Shown piece by piece: positions 1 through 12,474 of a stretch of 64,000 nt of DNA. The stretch spans positions 21,284-85,283 of the forward strand of contig JAGBBE010000188.1 of assembly GCA_017938645.1 (NCBI GenBank). Direction: 5' to 3'. Made by a program: the position numbers and the translations under genes. How positions within the stretch are numbered: position 1 is the first letter of the stretch; each line of letters begins with the position of its first letter. The notes beneath the pieces were generated by a model that had not been told where the DNA came from, did not search any database, and saw only the letters and a program-made list of their open reading frames with translations. This DNA comes from Clostridia bacterium. Its GTDB lineage: Bacteria; Bacillota_A; Clostridia; Christensenellales; Aristaeellaceae.

Positions 1-280
1 CATGCTTTCCACCGCCACCATGATCAAGCTGGGCAAGGTTTATGAGAACCTGATGGTGGATCTGCGTCCCAGCAACGAAAAGCTGGTGCAGCGCGCCGTG
101 CGCATCGTGTGCTCCGCCACCGGCGCGGAAGAAGCAGCAGCGCGTACGGCTCTTGAAGCGGCCAACATGCACTGCAAAACCGCCATCGTGATGCTTCTGA
201 TGAATCTGAATGCCGACGAGGCGCGCAGCGCGCTTGAAAAGGCCGATGGACGCATCGCACAGGCTGTACAGGGAGGCTGA
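1..280 (+). CDS. murQ: N-acetylmuramic acid 6-phosphate etherase, C-terminal part (partial at left edge)
   Basis: The frame is open to the left edge, so only about the last 92 residues of a protein normally near 300 residues are present. They match the MurQ C-terminus: the stretch MIKLGKVYENLMVDLRPSNE belongs to the family's sugar-phosphate isomerase fold, and the small helical C-terminal domain (about residues 40-90 of the fragment) follows. MurQ is cytosolic and cleaves the lactyl ether of MurNAc-6-phosphate to give GlcNAc-6-phosphate and D-lactate. It lies five bases upstream of anmK, whose product makes its substrate, so the two are surely co-transcribed. The ATG at position 2 is an internal methionine, not the start. 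Confidence 0.88.
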   Translation, partial: MLSTATMIKLGKVYENLMVDLRPSNEKLVQRAVRIVCSATGAEEAAARTALEAANMHCKTAIVMLLMNLNADEARSALEKADGRIAQAVQGG

Positions 281-285
281 AGCAG

Positions 286-1470
286 ATGAAACAGCTCACC
301 AGACTATGGCAGAAGCCCAGCCGTCTTGTCATCGGTATGATGAGCGGCACCAGCGCCGACGGCGTGGACGCGGCGCTGTGCAGAATTCACGGATACGGCC
401 TGAGCACCAAAGTGGAGCTCGTCTCGTTTGTGTATATTCCGTTTGAAGATCATGTTCGCGAACGAATTCTGGCGCTTGCCGGCGGAAACGAAGGCGGTTC
501 TCACGAGCTCTTGATGCTCAGCCAGCTTCTTGGCGTGCTTTATAAGGACGCGTGTCTCGCGCTATGTGAAAAAGCCGGAATCCAGCCTTCCGAAATTGAT
601 CTGGTCGGTACGCACGGTCAGACGCTGTGGCATGTTCCGGTGGCTGAGGACTATCTGGGCTATACTCTGCGCGGCACACTGCAGATGGGCGACCCGTCCT
701 ACATCAACGAGGCGCTTGGCTGCCCGGTCATCAGCGATTTCCGCGTGCGCGATATGGCCGCTGGCGGTCTGGGCGCTCCGCTGGTGCCCTATTCTGAATT
801 TTTGCTGTACCGCAGCGAGGAATACAACGTCGGTCTGCAAAACATCGGCGGCATCGGAAATCTGACTGTACTGCCCAAGGGCGGTGCGCTCACTGACACC
901 TTCGCCTTCGATACCGGCCCCGGCAACATGGTGATGGATGCTCTTGTCAGCCGTATGACCAACGGCAGACAGCGCTGGGATGAAGGCGGCCAGCTAGCCG
1001 CTCAAGGCAAAGTAAGCCAGCCCCTGCTGGATTTCCTCATGGAGGATCCTTACCTGAAGCGCAAAGCGCCCAAAACCACCGGACGCGAAGTATACGGCGA
1101 AGCGTACGTCAGCGCACTTGTAAACAAGGCGGAAGAACTGGGCGTATGCGAGCTGGACATGCTGACCACGGCTACTCGTTTCACTGCCGAATGCATCCGC
1201 GTTGCGGCTGATGAAACCAGCGCAATCCGTCCTGATTGCCTGATTGTCGGCGGCGGCGGAGCTCAGAACGCGACGCTGATGCAGATGATCAGCGACTGCC
1301 TGCCCGGCGTGCGCGTCATGCGCAACGAGGAGCTGGGCTTTGACGGCGACGCCAAGGAAGCTGTGGCTTTTGCCATTCTCGCCAACGAATACATCTTCGG
1401 CAGCTGCGGAAATGTGACCAGCGCCACCAACGCCTCGCATCCTGTGGTGCTTGGCAAAATGAGCCTGTAA
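286..1470 (+). CDS. anmK: Anhydro-N-acetylmuramic acid kinase
   Basis: The 394-residue product matches the AnmK family, usually about 370-390 residues. Near the N-terminus it has the ATP-binding sequence GMMSGTSADGVDAAL. Further on are GTHGQTLWH, IGGIGNLT and DTGPGNMVMD, and near the C-terminus the second phosphate-binding motif IVGGGGAQN. The enzyme hydrolyses the 1,6-anhydro ring of anhydro-MurNAc while phosphorylating it, giving MurNAc-6-phosphate for MurQ. The start at 286 is preceded by GGGAGG (269-274, within the murQ end). It sits between murQ and a GH3 hexosaminidase, forming a complete route from anhydro-muropeptide sugar to GlcNAc-6-phosphate plus GlcNAc. The route implies lytic-transglycosylase products as substrate. 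Confidence 0.95.
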   Translation: MKQLTRLWQKPSRLVIGMMSGTSADGVDAALCRIHGYGLSTKVELVSFVYIPFEDHVRERILALAGGNEGGSHELLMLSQLLGVLYKDACLALCEKAGIQPSEIDLVGTHGQTLWHVPVAEDYLGYTLRGTLQMGDPSYINEALGCPVISDFRVRDMAAGGLGAPLVPYSEFLLYRSEEYNVGLQNIGGIGNLTVLPKGGALTDTFAFDTGPGNMVMDALVSRMTNGRQRWDEGGQLAAQGKVSQPLLDFLMEDPYLKRKAPKTTGREVYGEAYVSALVNKAEELGVCELDMLTTATRFTAECIRVAADETSAIRPDCLIVGGGGAQNATLMQMISDCLPGVRVMRNEELGFDGDAKEAVAFAILANEYIFGSCGNVTSATNASHPVVLGKMSL

Positions 1471-1489
1471 TCAAGGAGGACGATCTATT

Positions 1490-3034
1490 ATGAACGAGCA
1501 GCTTATGCATCTTGTGGGCCAGCGTCTGCTGGTGGGCTTTCCCGGAACCACGATTCCCGACTCTCTCAAAGAGGCCGTTAAAAAGTACAAAGTCGGCAAC
1601 TTCATTCTCTTCAGCGAAAACGTCGTCGATCGCGCGCAGGTGCGCGATCTGTGCGCCGAGCTTCAGGCGCTTGCTATGGAATACACTGGCAAGCCTGCGC
1701 TGATTGCTGCCGACCAGGAAGGCGGCATTGTCAACCGTCTGCCCAAGGACTGCGCCATCGTCCCCACTGCGCTGGCCGTTTCTGCCACCCAGAATCCCGG
1801 AAACGCCTACGTTGCCGGCAAGATCACCGGCACAGAGCTGCGTGCGCTGGGCATCAACTTTGACCTTGCTCCGGTTCTGGACATCAATTCCAATCCCCAG
1901 AACCCCGTCATCGGCGCGCGCAGCTACGGAGACACGCCTGAAAAGGTCTGCGAATATGCGCTGCCCATGATTCATGGTCTGAACGACGCGGGCGTTTTCA
2001 GCTGCGCCAAGCATTTCCCTGGTCACGGCGATACTGCTGTGGACAGCCATCTGGGGCTTCCCCGTGTAGACAAGAGCCTTGACGAACTGGAACAGTGCGA
2101 ACTGATTCCCTTCCGCGAGGCCGTTCGTGCGGGCGTGAGCGCCGTAATGACAACGCATATTCTCTTTCCTCAGCTGGATGACAGCGGCGTACCCGCCACC
2201 ATGTCCCGACCGATCATCACCGGTCTTCTGCGTGAAAAGCTCGGTTTCGACGGTCTTGTCTGCACCGACTGCATGATGATGGATGCTATCGCAACCTTCT
2301 ACGGCACGGTAAAGGGCTGTGTGGCTGCCTGTCAGGCCAATGTCGACCTGCTGTGCATCTCTCACGATCCTGCCCTTGCGGGTGAAGTAGCCGAGGCGCT
2401 GTACGCTGCATTGGAAAGCGGCGAACTCAGCGAGAGCGAATGCCGCGCATCCGTGGAGCGAATCGGCAAGCTGAAGAATCAGCTTCCTCAGATGCCCGCT
2501 CCTGCCTTTGAGTTGGCTGGATGTGATGCATTCCACCAGACCATCAACGCCATGCGCGCTGACGGCGTTACCCATATGGGCGCTCCGGTGCCTGTGCTGG
2601 GCGATCATCCCTACTTCACTGGCTGCTATCCCTTCCAGCCCACGCTTGCTTCCAGCCCGGTCAACCGATCCCTCTGCTTTGCTGACTGGATGCAGGAAAA
2701 GCTGGGCGGAACCTGCCTGACAACCTCTATCGATCCTGATGACGAGGAAATTGCGAAGTCCGTCGCAGCCGCAGAAGGCTGCAGCTGCATTGTGCTTGGC
2801 ACCTACAACGGGCACATCAAGCGTGGACAGATGAAGCTGATGAAGGCGCTGGCTTCGCTTGGCAAGCCTATGGTTGTTGCTGCTCTGCGCAATCCCTACG
2901 ATATGGCTGAACTTCCTGAAGGCGTCTGCGGTCTGCTTGCCTATGAATACAACCTTCACAGTCTGACAAACGTCGCTGACGTTCTCACGGGGAAACTGAT
3001 TCCTACCGGCAAACTGGATCTCAAACTCCAGTAA
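1490..3034 (+). CDS. nagZ: Glycoside hydrolase family 3 beta-N-acetylhexosaminidase (NagZ-like)
   Basis: A 514-residue GH3 protein with no signal peptide, so probably cytosolic. The first 330 residues form the catalytic barrel. They contain the NagZ-type catalytic loop KHFPGHGDTAVDSH, in which the Asp/His pair acts as general acid-base, and LVCTDCMMMDAI, in which the Asp after Thr is the expected nucleophile. The last 170 or so residues form a second alpha/beta domain, as in the longer two-domain Gram-positive NagZ enzymes. The expected reaction is release of GlcNAc from GlcNAc-anhydroMurNAc (or GlcNAc-MurNAc), feeding AnmK and MurQ encoded just upstream. A ribosome site AAGGAGG lies at about 1474-1480. 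A terminator follows the stop codon. Confidence 0.9.
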   Translation: MNEQLMHLVGQRLLVGFPGTTIPDSLKEAVKKYKVGNFILFSENVVDRAQVRDLCAELQALAMEYTGKPALIAADQEGGIVNRLPKDCAIVPTALAVSATQNPGNAYVAGKITGTELRALGINFDLAPVLDINSNPQNPVIGARSYGDTPEKVCEYALPMIHGLNDAGVFSCAKHFPGHGDTAVDSHLGLPRVDKSLDELEQCELIPFREAVRAGVSAVMTTHILFPQLDDSGVPATMSRPIITGLLREKLGFDGLVCTDCMMMDAIATFYGTVKGCVAACQANVDLLCISHDPALAGEVAEALYAALESGELSESECRASVERIGKLKNQLPQMPAPAFELAGCDAFHQTINAMRADGVTHMGAPVPVLGDHPYFTGCYPFQPTLASSPVNRSLCFADWMQEKLGGTCLTTSIDPDDEEIAKSVAAAEGCSCIVLGTYNGHIKRGQMKLMKALASLGKPMVVAALRNPYDMAELPEGVCGLLAYEYNLHSLTNVADVLTGKLIPTGKLDLKLQ

Positions 3035-3043
3035 ACGCATATG

Positions 3044-3079
3044 AAAAGACGCATCGCTTTTACGCGGTGCGTCTTTTTT
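3044..3079 (+). terminator. Rho-independent terminator of the murQ-anmK-nagZ operon
   Basis: The arms AAAAGACGCA and TGCGTCTTTT, extended inward by a wobble pair and CGC/GCG, form a stem of about 14 bp with a 6-nt loop, ending in a run of six T. The A-rich 5' side may let it serve the convergent methyltransferase gene too. Confidence 0.88.
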
Positions 3080-3088
3080 GTATCCACT

Positions 3089-3697
3089 TTAATCATCCAG
3101 CAGCTGACGGGCGTCATCCTTGGCCTTCCAGGCGATCATGACGCCGGAGCTGATGCCTGTGCGCTGCCAGTTGGTATCGATCAGTTTCTGCTCTGCCAGT
3201 GCCTTTTTCAGCTTCGAACAGCTCAAACGCTGTTTATCCTCTGAGGAAAAAACATCTGCAGCTGCATTCATCCACGCCGGGAAACATACAGCGCCGATAA
3301 TCAGCTGTCCGCCGGGCCTGAGCACGCGGTGCGCCTCGGAGAACATGCGCGCAAGCATCTCGGGCTCTTCAGTATTAAGCCTCATCATCACAGTGTCAAA
3401 GCTGTCCTCACGCCAAGGAATATCTCCGGCAGGTGCATATATAATATCGCAGCTTTGGAGAAGACTGCGTGCATAACGTACTTGCTCCATATTATCCGAT
3501 ACGCCGCAGACTTCGCACTGCACATTACGCCGCAGATATTCCGTCATCATGCCTGCGCCTGCATTCGCGTCCAGCAGCTTGTCATCAGGATCCACGACCG
3601 CCCAGCGAAGCATTGCACGTTCCAGCGAAGAAAGTCTGAGTCCCCTCGCAGCGCCGAGTTCACCAGTCAGCGTTTTATCCTGTACTTTCGTGATCAT
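3089..3697 (-). CDS. Class I SAM-dependent methyltransferase
   Basis: A 202-residue protein with the Rossmann-type methyltransferase core. Motif I is seen as LLDANAGAGMMTEYL (the usual E/DxGxGxG is slightly degenerate, DANAGAG), an acidic post-I region is CGVSDNMEQV, the motif II region is DSFDTVMMRL, and motif III is VLRPGGQLIIGAV. This places it among UbiE/Methyltransf_11-like enzymes; the methyl acceptor cannot be told from sequence. It is transcribed against the nagZ operon and divergently from the ATP synthase operon, as a single gene. The start is ATG at 3697 with GAGGAAA about 6 nt upstream. Confidence 0.8.
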   Translation of the reverse strand: MITKVQDKTLTGELGAARGLRLSSLERAMLRWAVVDPDDKLLDANAGAGMMTEYLRRNVQCEVCGVSDNMEQVRYARSLLQSCDIIYAPAGDIPWREDSFDTVMMRLNTEEPEMLARMFSEAHRVLRPGGQLIIGAVCFPAWMNAAADVFSSEDKQRLSCSKLKKALAEQKLIDTNWQRTGISSGVMIAWKAKDDARQLLDD

Positions 3698-3735
3698 AGC
3701 GGGTTTCCTCCATCGGTGTAATGTCTGCCAATTTC

Positions 3736-3741
3736 ATTATA
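3736..3741 (-). promoter_or_regulatory. Probable -10 element of the methyltransferase promoter
   Basis: A perfect TATAAT lies about 40 bases upstream of the methyltransferase start, in an AT-rich stretch. No good -35 box is found at the standard distance, so this is a tentative call. Confidence 0.4.
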
Positions 3742-3898
3742 TCATATCTTTATGTAAAAATCACGTATTTTCGTAACAATTTCTTTATTTTTTTAACATT
3801 ATCGAAAATAATAATTCCAAAATTGATTTGATGTTTAGATTCTGCTAAGGTATTTGCTTGTTAAAAAAGAAACTTAGTTTTCGAATTAGGTTGTTGCC

Positions 3899-3926
3899 TT
3901 GACAAACAGAACAAATCCGCTACAAT
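3899..3926 (+). promoter_or_regulatory. Sigma-A promoter of the atp operon
   Basis: TTGACA (3899-3904) and TACAAT (3921-3926) are separated by 16 bp. Transcription would begin near 3933, which rules out the in-frame TTG at 3933 as the atpI start. The region 3698-3898 upstream is very AT-rich and holds no recognisable gene. Confidence 0.85.
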
Positions 3927-3953
3927 ATTATCTTGAGAAAGGTTGGCGATTTG

Positions 3954-4442
3954 ATGAAAGTACAACCAGCTGTTCGAAAAGAAAGCATAAAGATTCTGAT
4001 TGGATGTTCTGTTTTATCCATATGTATGATACTCATTTTTTTCCTAATCGGTCAGTTTGACTATACGGTTATTCTGGGTGCGGTTTGGGGCACACTGGCT
4101 GCAAGCTTCAATTTCTTTCTGATGGCTTTGAGCGTTCAGCGTGCTGCTGAAACCATGAACGGTGTATCGATGCCCTCTTATGAAGAAAAGGATGCGCAGG
4201 AAGCCGAAAAGGAAACCCATAAAGATGCACCTGCCAAGGATATTTCGGCCGAAGTCCCCGAAATCCGGCAAGCCAAACGCCGGATGCAGGCCTCCTACAC
4301 CGGACGCATGATGCTTCTGGGCGCCGCGGCGATACTGGGAATCCTTCTCCCCTTCTTTCATTCAGTGGCCGCGCTCGTACCGCTGATGTTCCCTCAGCTG
4401 GTCGTGATGGCTAACAAGCTGATCATTGAGAAAGGAGTCTGA
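3954..4442 (+). CDS. atpI: ATP synthase subunit I-like protein
   Basis: A 162-residue membrane protein at the AtpI position, first in the ATP synthase operon. Two hydrophobic segments near the N-terminus (about residues 13-35 and 39-60) and two near the C-terminus (about 112-130 and 135-155) are separated by a charged, Glu/Lys-rich cytoplasmic linker of about 45 residues, longer than in most AtpI. AtpI proteins help assemble the c-ring. The ATG at 3954 is chosen because AGAAAGG lies 11 nt upstream and because the longer frame starting at TTG 3933 begins at the transcription start. Identification rests mainly on position and topology, as the sequence is poorly conserved. Confidence 0.75.
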   Translation: MKVQPAVRKESIKILIGCSVLSICMILIFFLIGQFDYTVILGAVWGTLAASFNFFLMALSVQRAAETMNGVSMPSYEEKDAQEAEKETHKDAPAKDISAEVPEIRQAKRRMQASYTGRMMLLGAAAILGILLPFFHSVAALVPLMFPQLVVMANKLIIEKGV

Positions 4443-4448
4443 TCCGTA

Positions 4449-5345
4449 ATGAATAAATCAATGCGTGCAAAGTGCAGGGATCTTGCGCTTATCGCCATGA
4501 TGATTCTGCCGTTTGTGTTCGGCATCATTCTCAAGATCCTCACCAAAGGACCCTCTGAGGGTATCTCGATCACAGGCGCGCAGGTGTACTTCACCATTCC
4601 GATGCCGCTGATGAACCTTCCCATCACCGAATCTCAGGTCAACTCTGCGCTGGTGATAATCTCTCTGCTGGGACTGTGTTTGTATCTGACCCGCGACCTC
4701 AAGGTTGTTCCCACGAGCAAGCGTCAGCATATCGCAGAGATGATTGTTGAAAAGGTGCAGGGTCTGGTGGACGAAAACATGGGGCCGCGTTTTGCGGGCT
4801 ATGCGCCTTTCGTGGCTGCTATCATGGGTCTGTCCGCATTTTCCAGCCTTGCCTGTCTGGTGGGTCTCTACTCTCCCACGTCCGATCTGAACATTGTTGC
4901 TGGCTGGGCCATTCTGGTGTTTATCCTGATTACCTACTACAAACTGCAGGGCGGCCTCCTCAATTACCTCAAGGGCTACATCGAACCCGTGCCGCTGTTC
5001 CTGCCGTGCAACATTATCGGTGAGTTTGCCACTCCCATTTCGATGTCCTTCCGTCATTACGGCAACGTGCTTTCCGGCGCGGTTATCTCCACGCTGGTGG
5101 CCTACGCGCTGCAGAACCTCTCCGGCATGCTTCTGGGCTGGCTGCCCGGCATTCTGGGAGACTTCCCCTTCCTGCAGATTGGTCTGCCCGCCATTCTGTC
5201 CATGTACTTCGACATCTTCAGCGGTCTGATGCAGGCGTTCATCTTCGCCATGCTGACGATGCTCAACATTGCCCTGAACTTCCCGGAGGAAGAATACGAA
5301 CGGCGTAAGGCAAAGCGGAGAAACAAGGCTTTGCATACTGCATAA
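4449..5345 (+). CDS. atpB: ATP synthase F0 subunit a
   Basis: A 298-residue polytopic membrane protein. The essential arginine of the ion path lies in SMSFRHYGNVLSGAV, corresponding to the SLRLFGN motif of other a-subunits. Upstream are the family features DENMG (an acidic loop) and a long hydrophobic hairpin. Subunit a forms the ion half-channels against the c-ring. It follows atpI by six bases and precedes atpE. The Arg is flanked by His-Tyr rather than Leu-Phe, an uncommon variant of this motif. Confidence 0.95.
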   Translation: MNKSMRAKCRDLALIAMMILPFVFGIILKILTKGPSEGISITGAQVYFTIPMPLMNLPITESQVNSALVIISLLGLCLYLTRDLKVVPTSKRQHIAEMIVEKVQGLVDENMGPRFAGYAPFVAAIMGLSAFSSLACLVGLYSPTSDLNIVAGWAILVFILITYYKLQGGLLNYLKGYIEPVPLFLPCNIIGEFATPISMSFRHYGNVLSGAVISTLVAYALQNLSGMLLGWLPGILGDFPFLQIGLPAILSMYFDIFSGLMQAFIFAMLTMLNIALNFPEEEYERRKAKRRNKALHTA

Positions 5346-5358
5346 AGAATGTATCTAA

Positions 5359-5676
<318 letters not shown>

Positions 5677-5714
5677 TCAAGTAGAAACAAAGCAAACAAA
5701 GCGAGGCATCAGCC

Positions 5715-6224
5715 ATGAGCGTACAGTCATTGGATATCATTTCCGTTAATCTGTGGCAAATTCTTATCTCGCTTGCCAATCTGCTGATCATCTTTATCAT
5801 CTTCAAGAAGTTCCTGTTCAAGCCCATTCAGGTTATTTTCGCCAAGCGCGACGCTGAGGTGGAGAAACTCTATGGCGAGGCTGAACAGGACCGCACCGCC
5901 GCCAAGGGGATGAAGCAGGAATACGAAGCCCGTCTGGCTACCGCACGCGAAGAGGCGGACGGACTGGTTCGCAACGCTGTGGTCACAGCCCAGCGCAAGG
6001 GCGACGCCATCGTTGGCGAAGCCACTCTGCAGGCGACCCGCATGAAGCAGAAGGCTGAAGAAGAAATCGCCATGGAACGCAAGCAGATGCTGATGGACGT
6101 CCGCAGCGAAATCTCCGATATCGCTGTCAGCATCGCCTCCAAGGTTGTCGAGCGTGAGGTTCAGAAGACCGATCACGAGACCTTTGTGGACGAATTCATC
6201 AGGAACGTTGGTGAAGAAGCGTGA
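5715..6224 (+). CDS. atpF: ATP synthase F0 subunit b
   Basis: A 169-residue peripheral-stalk subunit with one N-terminal membrane helix (about residues 12-33), followed by a long, highly charged coiled coil. The start of the coil has the family-typical FKPIQ (here LFKPIQVIFAKRDAEVE). It holds F1 against rotation by joining subunit a to delta. The stop overlaps the GTG start of atpH by four bases, so translation is probably coupled. Confidence 0.94.
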   Translation: MSVQSLDIISVNLWQILISLANLLIIFIIFKKFLFKPIQVIFAKRDAEVEKLYGEAEQDRTAAKGMKQEYEARLATAREEADGLVRNAVVTAQRKGDAIVGEATLQATRMKQKAEEEIAMERKQMLMDVRSEISDIAVSIASKVVEREVQKTDHETFVDEFIRNVGEEA

Positions 6225-6757
6225 CAGAACTGGCCAGAGAATACGGCGACGGCCTGTATGCCCTGTGTGAAGAGGAAAACATCAGCCAGGACGTTCTGGA
6301 TCAGATGCTGATTCTTTCCCGCCTCTTCAAAGAACAGCCGGACTTTACCCGGCTGCTGGGCAACATGTCACTGAGCAAGGAAGAGCGTGTCAAAATTCTT
6401 GACAGCGTGCTTCGCTCTCAGGTGCACCTCTATCTGCTCAACTTCCTGAAAATCCTCTGCGAGCGCGGCGCGCTCAACGAGTATGAGGGCTGTCTTGCCG
6501 CCTTCAAAACGCTTTACAACCAGGCGCACGGCATTGTCGAAGCCTCCGTTACGACAGCTGTGGCGCTTGACGACGAACAGCGTGCACGCATGACCGAAAA
6601 ACTGTCGAAGATGACGGGCAAGAAGGTTGTGCTCATCGAAAAAATCGACGCCTCTCTGGTGGGCGGCGTGCTGCTGGAGATGAACGGCCAGCGGTATGAC
6701 AATACGCTGAAAAACCGTCTCAAGTCTATTCACAGCGCTATGGTTCAGGGCGCGTAA
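6221..6757 (+). CDS. atpH: ATP synthase F1 subunit delta
   Basis: A 178-residue OSCP/delta protein: a helical N-terminal domain (about 1-105) that binds the alpha subunits, and a C-terminal part with the conserved segment containing LIEKIDASLVGGVLLEMNGQ. It starts with GTG inside the overlap GTGA with the atpF stop, giving tight coupling of delta and b synthesis. It is three bases upstream of the longest atpA frame. Confidence 0.94.
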   Translation: MTELAREYGDGLYALCEEENISQDVLDQMLILSRLFKEQPDFTRLLGNMSLSKEERVKILDSVLRSQVHLYLLNFLKILCERGALNEYEGCLAAFKTLYNQAHGIVEASVTTAVALDDEQRARMTEKLSKMTGKKVVLIEKIDASLVGGVLLEMNGQRYDNTLKNRLKSIHSAMVQGA

Positions 6758-8293
<1,536 letters not shown>

Positions 8294-8312
8294 GCATTAA
8301 GGAGGTTTCGCC

Positions 8313-9158
8313 ATGGCCGGAGCGTCCATGAAAGACATCAAGCTTCGCATCAAGAGCGTGGAAAGCACCATGCAGATCACCAAGGCGATGCAGCTCGTTG
8401 CGACCTCCAAACTCCGCCGCGCCAAGGAGCGCATGGAAAACAGCAAGCCTTATACCCGCATTGCTCAGGAGGCTGTGGCTGCCGCCGCTGCCAGCTGTGA
8501 CGATGTCACCGTACCCTTTGTCACCGCCCGTCCTGTGAAGCGCCGCTGCTATGTGGTGATCGCAGGCGACCGCGGACTGGCTGGAGGCTACAACGCCAAC
8601 ATTTTCAAGGGGCTTGCCGCTCATGCCGAAGGGTTTGACTACTGCGTGCTGCCCATGGGCCGCAAGGCAGTGGAGCGTTTCCAGCGCTATGGTGTAGAAA
8701 GCCTCAGCAACGACTTCAGCCGTGTCGAAGGCATGACTGTGGGCAACTGCTACAAGCTGGCGGAGATGCTGATTGAAGGCTACAAGGCCGAGCGATTTGA
8801 CGAACTCTGGCTGGTGTATACCAGCTTCCAGTCCATGATGAGCCAGGAGGTGCGAATTGACCAGCTCCTGCCCATCCCCAAGCCTGAGAAGATGGAGAGT
8901 GTTTCCGCATCCACCATCTATGAACTCAGTGCTGCAGAAACCCTCGAAATGATCATGCCCGATTTCCTGTCCGGCAGGCTGTACAGCGCGCTGTGCGATT
9001 CCTTCGCAAGCGAGGTTTCCGCACGCCGCACCGCCATGGACTCCGCCACCAAGAACGCGGGCGAGATGATTGCCGACCTTACGCTGAAGTACAATCGGGC
9101 GCGTCAGGGCGCCATTACCCAGGAGATCACGGAGATCGTGGCCGGCGCCGAACAGTAA
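8313..9158 (+). CDS. atpG: ATP synthase F1 subunit gamma
   Basis: A 281-residue central-stalk subunit. The N-terminal helix MKDIKLRIKSVESTMQITKA and the C-terminal helix ending ARQGAITQEITEIVAGAEQ are both strongly conserved; together they form the coiled coil that turns inside the alpha-beta hexamer. The start at 8313 has an AAGGAGG ribosome site 7 nt upstream. Confidence 0.95.
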   Translation: MAGASMKDIKLRIKSVESTMQITKAMQLVATSKLRRAKERMENSKPYTRIAQEAVAAAAASCDDVTVPFVTARPVKRRCYVVIAGDRGLAGGYNANIFKGLAAHAEGFDYCVLPMGRKAVERFQRYGVESLSNDFSRVEGMTVGNCYKLAEMLIEGYKAERFDELWLVYTSFQSMMSQEVRIDQLLPIPKPEKMESVSASTIYELSAAETLEMIMPDFLSGRLYSALCDSFASEVSARRTAMDSATKNAGEMIADLTLKYNRARQGAITQEITEIVAGAEQ

Positions 9159-10583
<1,425 letters not shown>

Positions 10584-10585
10584 GC

Positions 10586-10987
10586 ATGGCAACGTTTCAT
10601 TTGCAGATCGTAACCCCCGATCGCATGGTTTATGACGGCGAGGCCGAAAAGATCATCCTGCGCACTGTGGGCGGCGATGTTTGCATCCTCGCCCGCCACA
10701 TCGACTATGCCGCGCCTCTGGGCATCGGCGAAGCACGTGTGACGGACGCCGAAGGCAACACCCGTATCGCGGCCTGTTCCGGCGGTATGCTTGGTGTGTC
10801 TTCCGGTGAGGTTCGAGTGATGGCTACTACCTTCGAGTGGGCCGAGGATATCGACCTTGAACGCGCTCAGAAGGCGCAGGCCGCTGCACAAAAGAAACTG
10901 GAATCCATCACCCGTCAGGATAAAGACTACGCCGTGATGGAAGCCAAGCTCAAGCGTGCGATTGCGCGCATTCATGCGAAGGGATAA
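10586..10987 (+). CDS. atpC: ATP synthase F1 subunit epsilon
   Basis: A 133-residue epsilon subunit: an N-terminal beta-sandwich (about 1-85, with FHLQIVTPDRMVYDGEAE typical of the family) and a C-terminal helical hairpin (about 88-133). It links gamma to the c-ring and can inhibit ATP hydrolysis. It follows atpD by two bases and closes the operon before a strong terminator. Confidence 0.94.
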   Translation: MATFHLQIVTPDRMVYDGEAEKIILRTVGGDVCILARHIDYAAPLGIGEARVTDAEGNTRIAACSGGMLGVSSGEVRVMATTFEWAEDIDLERAQKAQAAAQKKLESITRQDKDYAVMEAKLKRAIARIHAKG

Positions 10988-11046
10988 AGGAATATTCTTG
11001 TATGTGCGTATGCTGTATATGCTTCGCCATGTAAGGCTGTCCTTTG

Positions 11047-11082
11047 AGAACCGCAGGAGAGGTTTTCTCCTGCGGTTCTTTT
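11047..11082 (+). terminator. Terminator of the atp operon
   Basis: A perfect 14-bp stem (arms 11047-11060 and 11066-11079, sequence AGAACCGCAGGAGA and its complement) with a 5-nt loop, ending in TTCTTTT. Confidence 0.9.
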
Positions 11083-11090
11083 GATGATAA

Positions 11091-11124
11091 ACAGGCCGCT
11101 GTCTCCAAAAGGACAGCGGCCTGT
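11091..11124 (-). terminator. Terminator of the minus-strand cyclase-family gene
   Basis: A 13-bp perfect stem, ACAGGCCGCTGTC against its complement, with an 8-nt loop lies just after the cyclase stop and convergent to the atp terminator. The T-tract on the minus strand is short (TTTAT). Confidence 0.7.
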
Positions 11125-11133
11125 CGTATTCAT

Positions 11134-11715
11134 TTATCGGATCAGAATCGCTCTGCAGGGCGATCCTTCACAGCCTGAGAAATTGAGAGGAGCAGCGTTT
11201 AGAAAGTATTTGCCGGCTTTTACATCCGTGAGTACAATGCCTTCGAGAAGCACCACGCCTGCTCCAAGCAGAATCCGATGCACGTGCATGGGTGCGTTCT
11301 CTGGGCCGACAGTTTGGCTTTCATTGCCAATCAGAAGGATTCCGGCTTGCGCAAACACTTCGGCTGCCTCAGCTGTTACAGTGGCTTTACCGGCAATCAG
11401 AATGCGTTGTGAGGCATCTGCCTTTGCCGCCTCCTTCAGGATTTGAGCCGCATGCTCTGCTTTTACATCGCCATCATGGCGAGCTACATAGCAATCGCCC
11501 ACAAAAGGTTCCAGCGGCAACTGATCGATAGACTTGCCATCTGCAATGAAGTGAAGCGGAGCGTCGACATGTGTGCCATTGTGGGCACACATAGACAGTT
11601 TAGTCAGGTTGTAGAGGTCACCCTTGTGCATATCGCAAAGGCGTTCCGTATGAGGCTCAGGATCTCCTGGCCATACCTTGCAGGTAAGAATCTCCTGTGA
11701 AATATCGATAATCAT
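11134..11715 (-). CDS. Cyclase-family (kynurenine formamidase-like) metal-dependent hydrolase
   Basis: A 193-residue member of the cyclase family (PF04199). The metal-site motif HNGTHVDAPLHF (HxGTHxDxPxHF) is intact, and there is a second conserved region GILLIGNESQTVGPENAPMHVHRILL. Members hydrolyse N-formylkynurenine, cyclic imides or arylformamides; the substrate is not predictable here, and no tryptophan-degradation genes are nearby. ATG at 11715 is preferred because AGGAAG precedes it; the longer frame from GTG 11727 overlaps the upp terminator. It lies just behind that terminator, so it is probably transcribed by read-through. Confidence 0.8.
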   Translation of the reverse strand: MIIDISQEILTCKVWPGDPEPHTERLCDMHKGDLYNLTKLSMCAHNGTHVDAPLHFIADGKSIDQLPLEPFVGDCYVARHDGDVKAEHAAQILKEAAKADASQRILIAGKATVTAEAAEVFAQAGILLIGNESQTVGPENAPMHVHRILLGAGVVLLEGIVLTDVKAGKYFLNAAPLNFSGCEGSPCRAILIR

Positions 11716-11726
11716 ATTCTTCCTCA

Positions 11727-11757
11727 CAAAAATATCCCGCAGGAGTCTGCGGGATAT
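11727..11757 (-). terminator. Terminator after upp
   Basis: Perfect 11-bp arms ATATCCCGCAG (11732-11742) and its complement (11747-11757) with a 4-nt loop. On the minus strand they are followed by five T. It ends about ten bases before the cyclase start. Confidence 0.85.
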
Positions 11758-11766
11758 CGTATTGAC

Positions 11767-12465
<699 letters not shown>

Positions 12466-12474
<9 letters not shown>

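Noticed and set aside
3933..3953. TTG at 3933 as atpI start
   Set aside because: It coincides with the expected transcription start of the TTGACA/TACAAT promoter; ATG at 3954 has a Shine-Dalgarno.
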